Source of the DNA: Myceligenerans salitolerans | GTDB taxonomy: Bacteria > Actinomycetota > Actinomycetes > Actinomycetales > Cellulomonadaceae | NCBI RefSeq assembly: GCF_017349295.1 | Contig: NZ_JAFMPK010000027.1 | Span: 152,829-216,828, forward strand | Direction of reading: 5' to 3' | Length of the DNA: 64,000 bases | Part shown: piece by piece, positions 1 through 8,494 of the stretch | Position numbering within the stretch: the stretch's first letter is position 1 | Layout of the letters: every line of letters begins with the position of its first letter | The notes under the pieces: model-generated | What the model was told of the DNA's origin: nothing | The model's input: the letters and a program-made list of their open reading frames with translations, nothing else | Databases searched by the model: none | Position numbers and translations under genes: made by a program

Positions 1-12
1 AGCTGGTCAGTC

Positions 13-1188
13 TCACGGCTGGAACACCCGCCTGCGCCGCCGCCGGGCGAACGGGCGGGGGCCGGGGGTGGTTCGCGCGGCCAGATCGCGCGCGAGCTGT
101 TCGTAGCCGTCGACGACCACGTCCCAGTCGTAGTCCTTCGCCCGCCGGGCGAGGGCGGTGGCACGCGCTGCGGTGTCCTCCGGGTTGGCCTCGGCGGTGA
201 GGACCTGTTCGGCCAGGTCCACCGGTGTGCGGAAGTACCGGCCGGCCTCCCGCAGCACCTCACGGTTGAACGGCACGTCGTACGCGATGGTGGAGGTGCC
301 GCCGCCGATCGCGCGCAGCAGCGACGGGTTGGTGCCGCCCACGGAGTGGCCGTGCAGGTAGGTGAAGGCGTTGGCGTAGAGCTGGTCGAGCAGTTCCTGG
401 TCCCACACGCCTCCGAGCAGCCGCACGCGGGGGTCGCCGTCGGCGAGGTCCTGGATGCGCCGCGTGTACTCCTCGGAGTACGGGGCGGAGCCGACGACGA
501 CGAGCGGGAGCTCGGCGTCGTTCGCCACGTAGCCCTCGACGACGACGTCGACGTGGTTCTCCGGTTCGAACCTGGCGACGACGAGGTGGTAGCCGCCGGG
601 TGTCAGGTCCAGCTCGGCGAGGCGGTCGCTGCCGGCCGCGGAGAGGTCGGGGGCCCCGTACGTGAGGAGGCGGCTTCCGACGTCGTACTGGGTGGCGTAG
701 TAGTCGGCGATGCCCTGGGCGTCGGCGATGAGGGCGTCGGAGAGGCGGACGGACGCCGTCTCCATCTCCCGGTAGTAGCGCTTGCCCACCAGCCCCCACT
801 TGGCGCGCCGCCACTCGAGGCCGTCGACGTGCGTGGCGACCGGGACGCGGGCGGCGCGCAGCACGGGGAGCAGGGGCGCGTTGGCCGCGTTGAACACGAT
901 GGCGGCGTCGGTGCGGTGGGCGACGAGGTGGGCCACCGACAGGGCGGTGTGGCTCAGCGTCTCCAGGGAGCGGCGGCGCATCGCGGGGAGGACGACGCGT
1001 TCCATGCCCAGGTAGGTCGGGGGGTCGGACACCTGCTGCTCGGCGGGGCGGCGGCAGTACACGCGCACCTGGTGGCCGCGGTCCGCGAGCCGCGACCCGA
1101 TCTCCTCGACGGCCGTCTCGAAGCCCCCGTACCGCGCGGGCACACCTCGGGTTCCGATCATCGCGATGCGCAGGGGTTCCATCGGCAT
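13..1188 (-). CDS. DUF1972-type glycosyltransferase
   Basis: Probable cytoplasmic GT-B glycosyltransferase adding a sugar (often rhamnose in this family) to a surface polysaccharide. The N-terminus has the DUF1972 signature MIGTRGVPARYGGFET (about residues 10-25). The C-terminal half has the family's YLHGHSVGGTNPSLLRA-like donor-site region (about residues 275-295). At 391 residues it is full length for the family. A second ATG at 1182 sits 9 bases after GGAG and is an equally good start; the upstream TACTCT box 7 bases before 1188 could instead give a leaderless transcript. The C-terminus is a run of arginines. It is transcribed away from the next gene and shows no obvious operon partner inside the window. 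Family assignment is firm; sugar specificity is unknown. Confidence 0.85.
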   Translation of the reverse strand: MPMEPLRIAMIGTRGVPARYGGFETAVEEIGSRLADRGHQVRVYCRRPAEQQVSDPPTYLGMERVVLPAMRRRSLETLSHTALSVAHLVAHRTDAAIVFNAANAPLLPVLRAARVPVATHVDGLEWRRAKWGLVGKRYYREMETASVRLSDALIADAQGIADYYATQYDVGSRLLTYGAPDLSAAGSDRLAELDLTPGGYHLVVARFEPENHVDVVVEGYVANDAELPLVVVGSAPYSEEYTRRIQDLADGDPRVRLLGGVWDQELLDQLYANAFTYLHGHSVGGTNPSLLRAIGGGTSTIAYDVPFNREVLREAGRYFRTPVDLAEQVLTAEANPEDTAARATALARRAKDYDWDVVVDGYEQLARDLAARTTPGPRPFARRRRRRVFQP

Positions 1189-1262
1189 GAGCTCCAGAGT
1201 AGAGACCCTGAGCCGGGCGGCATATCACACGAGCGGGTGAATCCGGCGGTGAGTGGTGGTGC

Positions 1263-2309
1263 TCACAGGTCGATGACCGTCTTGATGTCGTGCGGCCTGT
1301 TCTCGAACGCCTCGCCCGCCCGCTCCAGGGGCACCCGCCGGGTGACGAGCCGGCTCAGCCAGTCGAGGTCCGCCCGGCCGAGCGCCTCGGCCGCGGCGCG
1401 GTAGTGGGCGAGGTTCGCGTTGACGGAGCCGACGACGGCGTCGTTCTCCAGGACGATCTCGCGGTTCAGGGCGCCGGCGTCGACCTTCACGCGCCGCCCG
1501 GCCGGTGACACGCCCGTGAGGCAGACGACGCCGTAGTGCGCGGTCCCGCCCATGACCTCCAGGACGACGCTGCTGGCACCGGTCGCCTCGACGACGACGT
1601 CGGGACGCAGCTCTCGCATCACGTCGCCCACGTCCTCCGTGTGGTACTCGGCGCCGAGGTCACGGACGACGCCCGGTTTCGGACCGTCGGTGACCCGGTC
1701 GAGCAGGTGGACGTCGAGTCCCCGCTGCGTGCCGAGCAACGCGGCGAGGAGGCCGATGGGCCCCGCACCGGTGACCAGGACCGTGCGAGGTTCGAACCAC
1801 GACCGGCGTCCGACGCTCTCGATCTGGTCCCAGGCCTTGGCCACCACGGACGTGGGTTCCAGCAGCATGCCGACGTCGGCGAGCCGCGCGTCGAGCCGCA
1901 CGGCGTAGTCGGGCTCGACGCGCCAGCGCTGCGCGCCGTAGCCGTCGAGCTCCTTGATCCCTCGTTCCGTGTACCGCCCGTTGCGGCACATGTCGAACTC
2001 GCCGACGGCGCACGCACCGCACGGGACCGGGTCGGGCCGGCGTACGACGCCCACGACCAGGTCCCCGCGGGAGAGGCCCGAACCGTCAGGGGCCTCCAGG
2101 ACGCGTCCGAGCGACTCGTGCCCGAGGACCAGGTGGTCCTGCCCTGCCGGGGCGGAGCCGTACTCACCGGCGGCGATCTCGCGGTCGGTACCGCAGACGC
2201 CGAGGGCGACTCCCTCGACGAGGACCGAACCGTGCGTCGCCGCCGGCTCCGGGACGTCCGTCACCGCGAGGGAGTCCGTCCGTGCGGGATGGATGGTCAG
2301 GGCCCTCAT
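1263..2309 (-). CDS. Glucose 1-dehydrogenase, zinc MDR family
   Basis: Medium-chain dehydrogenase of the archaeal/actinobacterial glucose 1-dehydrogenase type, expected to oxidise glucose to gluconolactone with NAD(P)+. Visible features are the catalytic zinc region GVCGTDREIAAGEYG, the GHE motif (LVLGHESLG), a cysteine cluster (PCGACAVGEFDMC) for the structural site, and a Rossmann glycine motif (VTGAGPIGLLAALLG). It is 348 residues long, normal for the family. The ATG at 2309 overlaps the stop of the GH15 gene by four bases (ATGA), so translation is probably coupled. Pairing with a glucosidase suggests it takes the glucose released by the upstream enzyme, which is inference. Other polyol or sugar substrates are possible. 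Confidence 0.85.
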   Translation of the reverse strand: MRALTIHPARTDSLAVTDVPEPAATHGSVLVEGVALGVCGTDREIAAGEYGSAPAGQDHLVLGHESLGRVLEAPDGSGLSRGDLVVGVVRRPDPVPCGACAVGEFDMCRNGRYTERGIKELDGYGAQRWRVEPDYAVRLDARLADVGMLLEPTSVVAKAWDQIESVGRRSWFEPRTVLVTGAGPIGLLAALLGTQRGLDVHLLDRVTDGPKPGVVRDLGAEYHTEDVGDVMRELRPDVVVEATGASSVVLEVMGGTAHYGVVCLTGVSPAGRRVKVDAGALNREIVLENDAVVGSVNANLAHYRAAAEALGRADLDWLSRLVTRRVPLERAGEAFENRPHDIKTVIDL

Positions 2310-4141
2310 GGGTGCTGCTCCTCGCCGGGTCCGGAGGTTCCTCCGCGCGGGGTCTCCGCGGTGGTGGTCGGCGCCCCGCTGAGCCGGCGGGCGGCGTTGA
2401 CCAGGGCGAAGTGGCTGAACGCCTGCGGGGTGTTGCCGAGCTGCCGGCGCAGGCCGGTGTGGTACTGCTCGCTGAGCAGGCCCAGGTCGTTGCGCAGGTC
2501 GAGGAGTCGTTCGAACACCTCGACCGCCTCCTCGTGGCGCCCGATGCCGTGGAGCGCGTCGGCGAGCCACGCCGTGCACGCGAGGAAGACGCCCTCGTCG
2601 CCGGGCAGACCGTCCACCCGGCCGTCGGCCTCGGGGCGGTACCGGAGCAGGAATCCGTCCTCGGACAGTTCTCTCTGCACCGCCTCGACGGTGCCGACCA
2701 CGCGCGGGTCGTGCCAGGGCAGGAACCCCACCCGGGGGATCAGCAGGAGCGCCGCGTCGAGGCCCTCGGAACCGTAGAACTGGGTGAACGTTCCGCGGCG
2801 TTCGTCGAAGCCGCGGGCGAGCACGTCGGCACGGATCCGGTCCCGCAGGGCGCGCCAGCGTTCGACCGGCCCTTCGAGGCCGTGCTCCTCCACCGCCCGG
2901 ACCGCGCGGTCCACGCCGGCCCAGGCCATCACCTTGGAGTGGACGAAGTGCCGCCGCGGCCCGCGGACCTCCCACAGCCCGTTGTCCGGCTGGTCCCAGG
3001 CGCCCTCGAGGAAGTCCAGGAGCGCCCGTTGCAGTTCCCACGCCTCCGTCATGGGCGCGATCCCGGACTCCCGTGCGACGTGCAGGCAGTCCAGCACCTC
3101 GCCCCAGACGTCGAGCTGGTACTGGCCGGCCGCGGCGTTGCCCACCCGCACGGGCCGGGAGTTCTCGTAGCCGGCCAGCCAGGGAAGCTCGTACTCGCCG
3201 AGGCGCCGGGTCCCGTCCAGGCCGTACATGATCTGCAGGTCGGCCGGGTCGCCCGCGACCGCCCGCAGCAGCCAGTCCCGCCAGGCCCGGGCCTCGTCGA
3301 CGAACCCGGTCGAGACGAGGGCCTGCAGCGTGAACGCCGCGTCACGCAGCCAGCAGTACCGGTAGTCCCAGTTCCGCACGCCCCCGAGGTTCTCGGGCAG
3401 CGACGTCGTCGCCGCGGCCGCGATACCTCCCGTCGGCGCGTAGGTGAGCGCCTTCAGGACGATCAGCGAGCGCACCACCGCGTCGCGCCACCTGCCGTCG
3501 TAGTCGGCCTGCTCGACCCAGCGCGCCCAGAAGTCCTCTGTGTCGTGCAGCGCACGGTCGGGGTCCGCGGGCCGGGGAGCGGGCAGGTGAGAGGGGTGAT
3601 AGGTCAGCACGAAGGCACAGGACTCCCCGGCCGACACCTCCACCTCGGCGGACACGTCACCGTCGCGGATCCGCAGCGGGACGTCGGCCGACAGCTGTAC
3701 GGCGTCGGGCCCCGCCACGCCGGTCACGGACCGTTCGTGCGCGGTGAGCCACGGGTCCACGTGGCCGTAGTCGAACCGCAGGCGCAGGTCGCTGCGCATC
3801 CGGACCCGTCCGCTCACGCCTCGCACCACGCGCACCAGGTCGGCGGCGTCGCCGCGGGGCGGCATCGCGTCCACGACCTGGACCGTCCCGTCGGGCGTTT
3901 CCCAGGTGGTCTCCAGCACGAGCGTCTCGCCCCGGTACCGGCGCGAGCTCGCGGTTGCCGCGTCCACGGGAGCGATCCGCCACCGGCCGGCGTTCTCGTC
4001 GCCGAGCAGGGCCGCGAAGCACGCGGGCGAGTCGAACCGTGGCAGGCAGAGCCAGTCGACCGAGCCGTCCCGGCCGATCAGCGCGCCCGTCTGGAGATCA
4101 CCGATGAAGCCGTAGTCCTCGATCGCCGCCGGCACAGGCAT
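2306..4141 (-). CDS. Glycoside hydrolase family 15 protein
   Basis: GH15 protein of the cytoplasmic actinobacterial type (trehalase or alpha-glucosidase/glucoamylase-like). It opens with the family signature IEDYGFIGD and RDGSVDWLCLPRFDSP. The (alpha/alpha)6 barrel starts near GGVRNWDYRYCWLRDAAF (about residue 255). Its length of 611 residues matches the family and there is no signal peptide. I take the ATG at 4141; an in-frame GTG at 4210 lies at the foot of the cysG terminator hairpin and is unlikely. The stop overlaps the glucose dehydrogenase start by four bases. Trehalase activity is known for close mycobacterial relatives; the substrate here cannot be read from the sequence. Confidence 0.88.
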   Translation of the reverse strand: MPVPAAIEDYGFIGDLQTGALIGRDGSVDWLCLPRFDSPACFAALLGDENAGRWRIAPVDAATASSRRYRGETLVLETTWETPDGTVQVVDAMPPRGDAADLVRVVRGVSGRVRMRSDLRLRFDYGHVDPWLTAHERSVTGVAGPDAVQLSADVPLRIRDGDVSAEVEVSAGESCAFVLTYHPSHLPAPRPADPDRALHDTEDFWARWVEQADYDGRWRDAVVRSLIVLKALTYAPTGGIAAAATTSLPENLGGVRNWDYRYCWLRDAAFTLQALVSTGFVDEARAWRDWLLRAVAGDPADLQIMYGLDGTRRLGEYELPWLAGYENSRPVRVGNAAAGQYQLDVWGEVLDCLHVARESGIAPMTEAWELQRALLDFLEGAWDQPDNGLWEVRGPRRHFVHSKVMAWAGVDRAVRAVEEHGLEGPVERWRALRDRIRADVLARGFDERRGTFTQFYGSEGLDAALLLIPRVGFLPWHDPRVVGTVEAVQRELSEDGFLLRYRPEADGRVDGLPGDEGVFLACTAWLADALHGIGRHEEAVEVFERLLDLRNDLGLLSEQYHTGLRRQLGNTPQAFSHFALVNAARRLSGAPTTTAETPRGGTSGPGEEQHP

Positions 4142-4210
4142 CCTCTCGTCGACATCGCGTACCGCGTCCCATCCTGCGCGCGACGGCGGCCGTTGGCCAG
4201 CGGGAATCAC

Positions 4211-4264
4211 TGAGCGCCGGTCCCGCCGCCGATGGGCCTTCGGTGCGGCGGGAGCCGGCGCTCA
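4211..4264 (-). terminator. Hairpin after cysG
   Basis: Nearly perfect inverted repeat: arms 4211-4229 and 4245-4264, with a single bulged base, together 19 base pairs. It begins 19 bases beyond the cysG stop and ends before the GH15 start, so it probably ends the sir-cysH-cysG transcript. There is no U-tract, which is usual for high-GC actinomycetes. Confidence 0.75.
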
Positions 4265-4282
4265 GCTGTCTGTGGGGCCGGC

Positions 4283-5602
4283 TCAGCCGGCCGGCCGGTC
4301 GTGCCAGGCGGGCGCGAGGCGGACGACGTCGCCGACGACGACGACTGCGGGTGGGCGGACCTCCGCTTGCGCGGCCCGGTCCGCGATGTCGGCGAGGGTG
4401 CCCACGGTGACGCGCTGGCGAGGACCGTAGCCGTCCTCGACGACCGCCACCGGGGTGTCGGCGCGGCGCTCGCCCGTGACGAGCGCCGCGGCGGTCTCGG
4501 CGAGGCGTGAGACTCCCATGAGCAGGACCAGGGTGTGGTCGGGGCCGCCGGCCACACCGGCGCCGTCGGCGGCCGGACCTTTCGCCTGGAGGGCGTCGTG
4601 CCCGGTGAGCACACTGAAACCGCGGGCGACGCCCCGGTGCGTGAGGGGGATGCCGACGGCCGCGGGCACCGAGACGGCGCTCGTCACGCCCGGCACCACC
4701 TCGGTCTCGATCCCGGCGTCGAGGCACGCGGCCAGTTCCTCGCCGCCCCGCCCGAAGACGTAGGGATCGCCTCCCTTGAGCCGCACCACGTTCCGCCCGG
4801 CGGTGGCGTGCTGCACGAGGATCCGGTTGATCTCGTCCTGCGGCACGGGATGGTTGCCCGCGGTCTTCCCGACCTCGACCACCTGCACGTCGGGCGCCAG
4901 TTCGTCGAGCAGCGACCGCGGCCCGAGCCGGTCGGCCACGACGACGTCGGCCCGGGCGAGCAGCGACCGTCCGCGGACACTGATCAGCCCGGCCTCACCC
5001 GGGCCGCCGCCGACGAGCGCCACCCGGCCCGGACGGACGGTGGCGCCGGCCGACGCCACCGGCCTGCGACGGCGGATCGGGAGCTCGCCCGACTCCAGCT
5101 GGGCCTGCACCTCGGAACGGATCGCCTGGGCGCGCCGCGGGTCGCGGCCCGCGTGCACGGCGACGGTGATCTCCTCCGTCAGGCCGGCGCCGTGGAGCCG
5201 GACCCGCGCGACGGCCGGGGTCCAGGCGGTCCCGGCCCCGGCGTCACCGGCCGTGACGCAGAAGACGCGGAGTGCCTCGGCGTCGTCGGCCACCTGGCGG
5301 TCCGTGGACCGGTCACCGGTCGCGGTGTGGGCCAGCCAGGCCTCGGCCAGGTCGCCCGTGCGGTACTCGCGCCGCACCCACTCGGCGGCACCGTCGGCCG
5401 GCCCGGTCTCGGCGCCCGCGACCAGCGCCGCCAGGTCCTCGCAGAGCTCCGGAGCGATCACCCGCACCCGCGCGCCCGCGTCGACCAGGCCCCGCGCGCG
5501 CCGCGCGGCCACGGGCCCGCCGCCGACCACGACGACGAGCCTGCCCGCCACGCGCAGGCCCAGCGGGTACGGGAAGCCGTCCGGCCCGGAGGTCTCAGCC
5601 AT
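4283..5602 (-). CDS. cysG: Siroheme synthase (uroporphyrinogen-III methyltransferase/precorrin-2 dehydrogenase)
   Basis: Makes siroheme, the prosthetic group of the sulfite reductase encoded in the same operon. The N-terminal part carries the precorrin-2 dehydrogenase/ferrochelatase Rossmann motif VVVVGGGPVAARRA (about residues 18-31). From about residue 205 follows the SAM uroporphyrinogen methyltransferase domain (VALVGGGPGEAGL, then GGDPYVFGRGGEE and VVPGVTSA). The 439-residue layout resembles the fused enterobacterial CysG. The ATG at 5602 overlaps the end of cysH by eight bases, so the three genes sir, cysH and cysG form one coupled operon. Whether the N-terminal domain also chelates iron is not visible. 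A strong hairpin follows the stop. Confidence 0.92.
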   Translation of the reverse strand: MAETSGPDGFPYPLGLRVAGRLVVVVGGGPVAARRARGLVDAGARVRVIAPELCEDLAALVAGAETGPADGAAEWVRREYRTGDLAEAWLAHTATGDRSTDRQVADDAEALRVFCVTAGDAGAGTAWTPAVARVRLHGAGLTEEITVAVHAGRDPRRAQAIRSEVQAQLESGELPIRRRRPVASAGATVRPGRVALVGGGPGEAGLISVRGRSLLARADVVVADRLGPRSLLDELAPDVQVVEVGKTAGNHPVPQDEINRILVQHATAGRNVVRLKGGDPYVFGRGGEELAACLDAGIETEVVPGVTSAVSVPAAVGIPLTHRGVARGFSVLTGHDALQAKGPAADGAGVAGGPDHTLVLLMGVSRLAETAAALVTGERRADTPVAVVEDGYGPRQRVTVGTLADIADRAAQAEVRPPAVVVVGDVVRLAPAWHDRPAG

Positions 5603-6557
5603 GGAGACCGCACTCCACCTTGTCGCGCCCCGCCCAGCGGCCGGAGCGCTTGTCCGCACCCGCCGCCACGCGCTGGGTGCAGGGAGCGCACCCGATCGAC
5701 GGGTAGCCGTCGCCGAGCAGCGGGTTGACGACCAGCCCGTGCTCCTGCGCGTACTCGTCGACCTGCTCGTCCGTCCAGCCGGCGAGCGGGTTGATCTTCA
5801 CCACCTGGTTCTTCTCGTCCCAGGTGATCAGCGGCGCGTTCCGGCGGGTCGAGGCCTCGCCCCGGCGCAGACCGGTGGCCCATGCCTCGTAGCCGCGCAG
5901 TGCCTGGCGCATCGGTGCCACCTTGCGCAGCGCGCAGCACTTCTCGGGGTCACGCTCGTACAGGCGCGGACCGTGGGTCGCGTCCTGCTCCCCGACGGTC
6001 CGTTCCGGGCGCACGTCCACGATGTTCACGTCCAGCGACAGCTCGGCCGCGTCCCTCGTGCCGATCGTCTCGGCGAAGTGGTAGCCGGTGTCGCCGAACA
6101 GCACGTCGACCCACGGCAGCTGCTTCGCGACGAGGTGCGCCAGCACGGTGTCCTGCATCGACGACGCCACCGCGAGCCAGGGACCGAACTCTCGCACCGC
6201 CCAGGCGATGACGGCCTCGGCCGACGCCTCACGATGCGTGTCCGGCCCTCCCGGAAGCGAGGTCCCGTGCAGGAGGGCCTGCCCGCGCTCGACGACGTTC
6301 TTCAGCTCCTCGGGGGTACGACGGCGGCGCACGCCCCCCGCCCGGATGTGCGCGTGCGCCTCGCGTGCGGCCGCCCGGGCGCGTTCGCGGGCCTTCGCGC
6401 GGGCGCGGATCTGCTCGAGTCGCGGCAGGCTGCCGCCGAGGCTGGTGGCCGTCCCGTCCGCGACCGGCGCGATCACCGACGTCGCCGCAGAGGAAGGCTC
6501 CTCGGAGCCGGCGGCCACGCCCGTGACCGTCGTCGAGCCGGAATGAGGACCGCTCAT
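5595..6557 (-). CDS. cysH: Assimilatory APS reductase, [4Fe-4S] type
   Basis: Reduces adenylyl sulfate to sulfite in sulfate assimilation. The paired cysteines KCCALRK (about residue 204) and the later CAPC (about residue 289) are the four ligands of the [4Fe-4S] cluster that marks APS rather than PAPS reductases. The C-terminal ECGLHG carries the redox-active cysteine. The substrate loop VASSMQDTVLAH is present. The first 95 or so residues are a charged, alanine/arginine-rich extension longer than usual. The ATG at 6557 overlaps the sir stop by four bases (ATGA). Product sulfite feeds sir; electrons come from thioredoxin in the known family. No sulfate adenylyltransferase genes are in this window. 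Confidence 0.93.
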   Translation of the reverse strand: MSGPHSGSTTVTGVAAGSEEPSSAATSVIAPVADGTATSLGGSLPRLEQIRARAKARERARAAAREAHAHIRAGGVRRRRTPEELKNVVERGQALLHGTSLPGGPDTHREASAEAVIAWAVREFGPWLAVASSMQDTVLAHLVAKQLPWVDVLFGDTGYHFAETIGTRDAAELSLDVNIVDVRPERTVGEQDATHGPRLYERDPEKCCALRKVAPMRQALRGYEAWATGLRRGEASTRRNAPLITWDEKNQVVKINPLAGWTDEQVDEYAQEHGLVVNPLLGDGYPSIGCAPCTQRVAAGADKRSGRWAGRDKVECGLHG

Positions 6558-8290
6558 CGAAGTGCCTCCTCGTCCGCGCGGTGTGCCCACTGCGCGAAGG
6601 TCTCGTCACCCTCGCGCTCCTTCTCGAACTGGCGCGTGACGCGCTCCACGTAGTCCGCGATGCCGTCGGCGGTCACCTTGAGGCCGCGCACCGTCCGGCC
6701 CAGGCCGGCCTCGTCGCGCTCCTTCGAGGCGAGCCCACCGCCCAGGTGCACCTGGTAGCCGGGCACCTGGTTGCCGTCGTCGTCCATCACGAGCTGGCCC
6801 TTGAGGCCGATGTCCGCCGTCTGGATGCGCGCGCACGAGTTGGGGCAGCCGTTGATGTTCAGACTGATCGGCTTCAGCCGCGACATGTCCCCGAGCCGCT
6901 CCTCGAGCTGGTCGATGGCGATCGCCGCGTTCTGCTTCGTCTCGACGATCGCCAGCTTGCAGTACTCGATGCCGGTGCACGCGATCGTACGGCGGCGGAA
7001 CTCGCTGGGTCGCGTGTGCAGGCCGATCTCGCGCAGTTCCTTGGCCAGCGCCTTGACCTCCTCGCCCGGCACGTCCAGCACCAGGAGCTTCTGGTGCGGG
7101 GTGAGCCGGACGCGCTCACTGCCGTGCGCCTCGGCGAGGTCCGCGACGCGGGCGAGGATGTCACCCGACACGCGCCCCACCGTCGGCGCGACCCCGATGA
7201 AGAACGTGCCGCCCTTCTGCGGGTGCACGCCGACGTGGTCGTTGTCCGACGACGGCGCGGGCGGCTCGACGCCGTCCGGCAGCTCGTACCCGAGGTACTC
7301 GTCCTGCAGCACCTGGCGGAACTTCTCCGTGCCCCAGTCCTTGAGCAGGAACTTCAGGCGGGCCTTGTTGCGCAGGCGGCGGTAGCCGTAGTCACGGAAG
7401 ATCCGCACCACGCCGTGCCACACGTCCGGGGCCTGCTCCTCGGTGACGAAGACACCGAGGCGCTCCGCGAGCCGCGGGGCGGTCGAGAGGCCGCCGCCCA
7501 CCCACAGGTCGTAGCCGATGCCGAGCTCGGGGTGCTCGACCGCGACGAACGAGATGTCGTTGATCTCGTGCACCACGTCCTGGCTGGGATGACCGGTGAT
7601 GGCCGACTTGAACTTGCGTGGCAGGTTCGCCAGCGACGGGTCGCCGATGAAGCGCTCCTGGATCCGCTCGATCACCGGCGTCGGGTCGATGAGCTCGTCC
7701 GTGGCGATGCCGGCCACCGGGCTGCCGAGGATGACGCGGGGGCAGTCGCCGCACGCCTCGGTGGTGGACAGGCCCACGGACTCCAGGCGGCGCCAGATCT
7801 CCGGGACGTTCTCCACCTCCACCCAGTGCAGCTGGATGTTCTGCCGGTCGGTGATGTCGGCCGAGCCGCGGCCGAAGTCCTTGCTGATCTGAGCGATGGT
7901 GCGCAGCTGGGTGGTGCTGAGGGCGCCGCCGTCGACCCGCACGCGGAGCATGAAGTAGCGGTCCTCGAGCTCGTGCGGCTCCAGGGTGGCGGTCCTGCCG
8001 CCGTCGATCCCGGGCTTGCGCTGGGTGTACAGACCCCACCAGCGGAAGCGTCCGTGCAGGTCGTCGTCGGTGATGGCGTCGAAGCCCTCGCGGGCGTAGA
8101 CCTGCTCGATGCGCTCGCGCACCTGGAGCGGCGCCGACTCCTGCTTGAACTCCTCGTTGTGGTTCAGCGGCGTGGTGCCGTCGATCTTCCACTGACCGTT
8201 GGGGCGGGCCTTGCGGGCCGGACGGGCGGTACCGGTGGCCGCGTCCGAGGGGGTCGGCCGCGCGGAGGCGTGCTCGGGTGCCTGAGTCAT
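6554..8290 (-). CDS. sir: Ferredoxin-type sulfite reductase
   Basis: Siroheme [4Fe-4S] enzyme reducing sulfite to sulfide (the nitrite/sulfite reductase ferredoxin-like fold). The siroheme-cluster cysteines appear as ACTGIEYC (about residues 438 and 444) and GCPNSC (about residues 480 and 484). It is 578 residues long, typical for actinobacterial Sir/NirA-like sulfite reductases. The Tyr-Cys crosslink cannot be judged by eye. The ATG at 8290 has an AAGGA Shine-Dalgarno about 10 bases upstream, which is itself complementary to a site in the leader. First gene of the sir-cysH-cysG operon. Operon content argues for sulfite rather than nitrite as substrate. Confidence 0.92.
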   Translation of the reverse strand: MTQAPEHASARPTPSDAATGTARPARKARPNGQWKIDGTTPLNHNEEFKQESAPLQVRERIEQVYAREGFDAITDDDLHGRFRWWGLYTQRKPGIDGGRTATLEPHELEDRYFMLRVRVDGGALSTTQLRTIAQISKDFGRGSADITDRQNIQLHWVEVENVPEIWRRLESVGLSTTEACGDCPRVILGSPVAGIATDELIDPTPVIERIQERFIGDPSLANLPRKFKSAITGHPSQDVVHEINDISFVAVEHPELGIGYDLWVGGGLSTAPRLAERLGVFVTEEQAPDVWHGVVRIFRDYGYRRLRNKARLKFLLKDWGTEKFRQVLQDEYLGYELPDGVEPPAPSSDNDHVGVHPQKGGTFFIGVAPTVGRVSGDILARVADLAEAHGSERVRLTPHQKLLVLDVPGEEVKALAKELREIGLHTRPSEFRRRTIACTGIEYCKLAIVETKQNAAIAIDQLEERLGDMSRLKPISLNINGCPNSCARIQTADIGLKGQLVMDDDGNQVPGYQVHLGGGLASKERDEAGLGRTVRGLKVTADGIADYVERVTRQFEKEREGDETFAQWAHRADEEALR

Positions 8291-8297
8291 GTGAAGG

Positions 8298-8361
8298 TGA
8301 TCCTTGTCCGTCGTTCGCTGGTCGGTCGGGGCGGCGTACGACGGCAGGAGGATCAGCCGTC
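8298..8361 (-). promoter_or_regulatory. Candidate translation-control element masking the sir ribosome site
   Basis: On the mRNA, GACGGC (8361-8356) and GCCGTC (8345-8340) form a 6-bp stem whose 10-base loop is TGATCCTCCT (8355-8346). The loop holds an anti-Shine-Dalgarno stretch, and its TGATCCT pairs over 7 bases with AGGATCA (8304-8298), the sir ribosome-binding site. The loop begins with the leader-ORF stop codon, so a ribosome on that ORF would open or block the pairing. Confidence 0.4.
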
Positions 8362-8439
8362 CCGAGAGGGGCGTCGATCGCCGGCGTACGCCAGTGGACA
8401 CGGGCACATTCGCGTGCCGCGCATCTCCTCGGGGCGCAT
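8353..8439 (-). CDS. Candidate cysteine-codon leader peptide ahead of sir
   Basis: Short open frame of 28 codons ending 63 bases before sir. It contains MRGTRMCPCP: two Cys codons (TGC, TGT) separated by one proline, followed by a run to a TGA stop. Possible starts are ATG 8439, ATG 8424 (GAGGAG directly before it) or an upstream in-frame GTG at 8451; none has ideal spacing. The TGA and following bases lie in a small hairpin loop complementary to the sir Shine-Dalgarno. Leader peptides with Cys codons are known to control sulfur genes in actinobacteria; this particular one is my inference and could be a chance frame. Confidence 0.45.
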   Translation of the reverse strand: MRPEEMRGTRMCPCPLAYAGDRRPSRDG

Positions 8440-8458
8440 CGACCGGATCACGTCACCG

Positions 8459-8487
8459 ACAGTAACCAGCCGGGATGGTGTGCGTAA
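8459..8487 (-). promoter_or_regulatory. Candidate sir operon promoter
   Basis: TTACGC (minus strand, 8487-8482) and TACTGT (8464-8459) are separated by exactly 17 bases. Transcription would start near 8452, just before the leader ORF. The -10 matches TANNNT; the -35 is weak, consistent with need for an activator at the adjacent dyad 8495-8519. Confidence 0.5.
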
Positions 8488-8494
8488 TCCCCTT

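Noticed and set aside
4142..4210. GTG 4210 as start of the GH15 protein
   Set aside because: It abuts the terminator hairpin of cysG and lacks a ribosome site; the family's N-terminal motif follows ATG 4141 directly.
2282..4213. Long plus-strand frame opposite the GH15 gene
   Set aside because: Same shadow effect; the minus strand has clear GH15 signatures and coupled overlaps.
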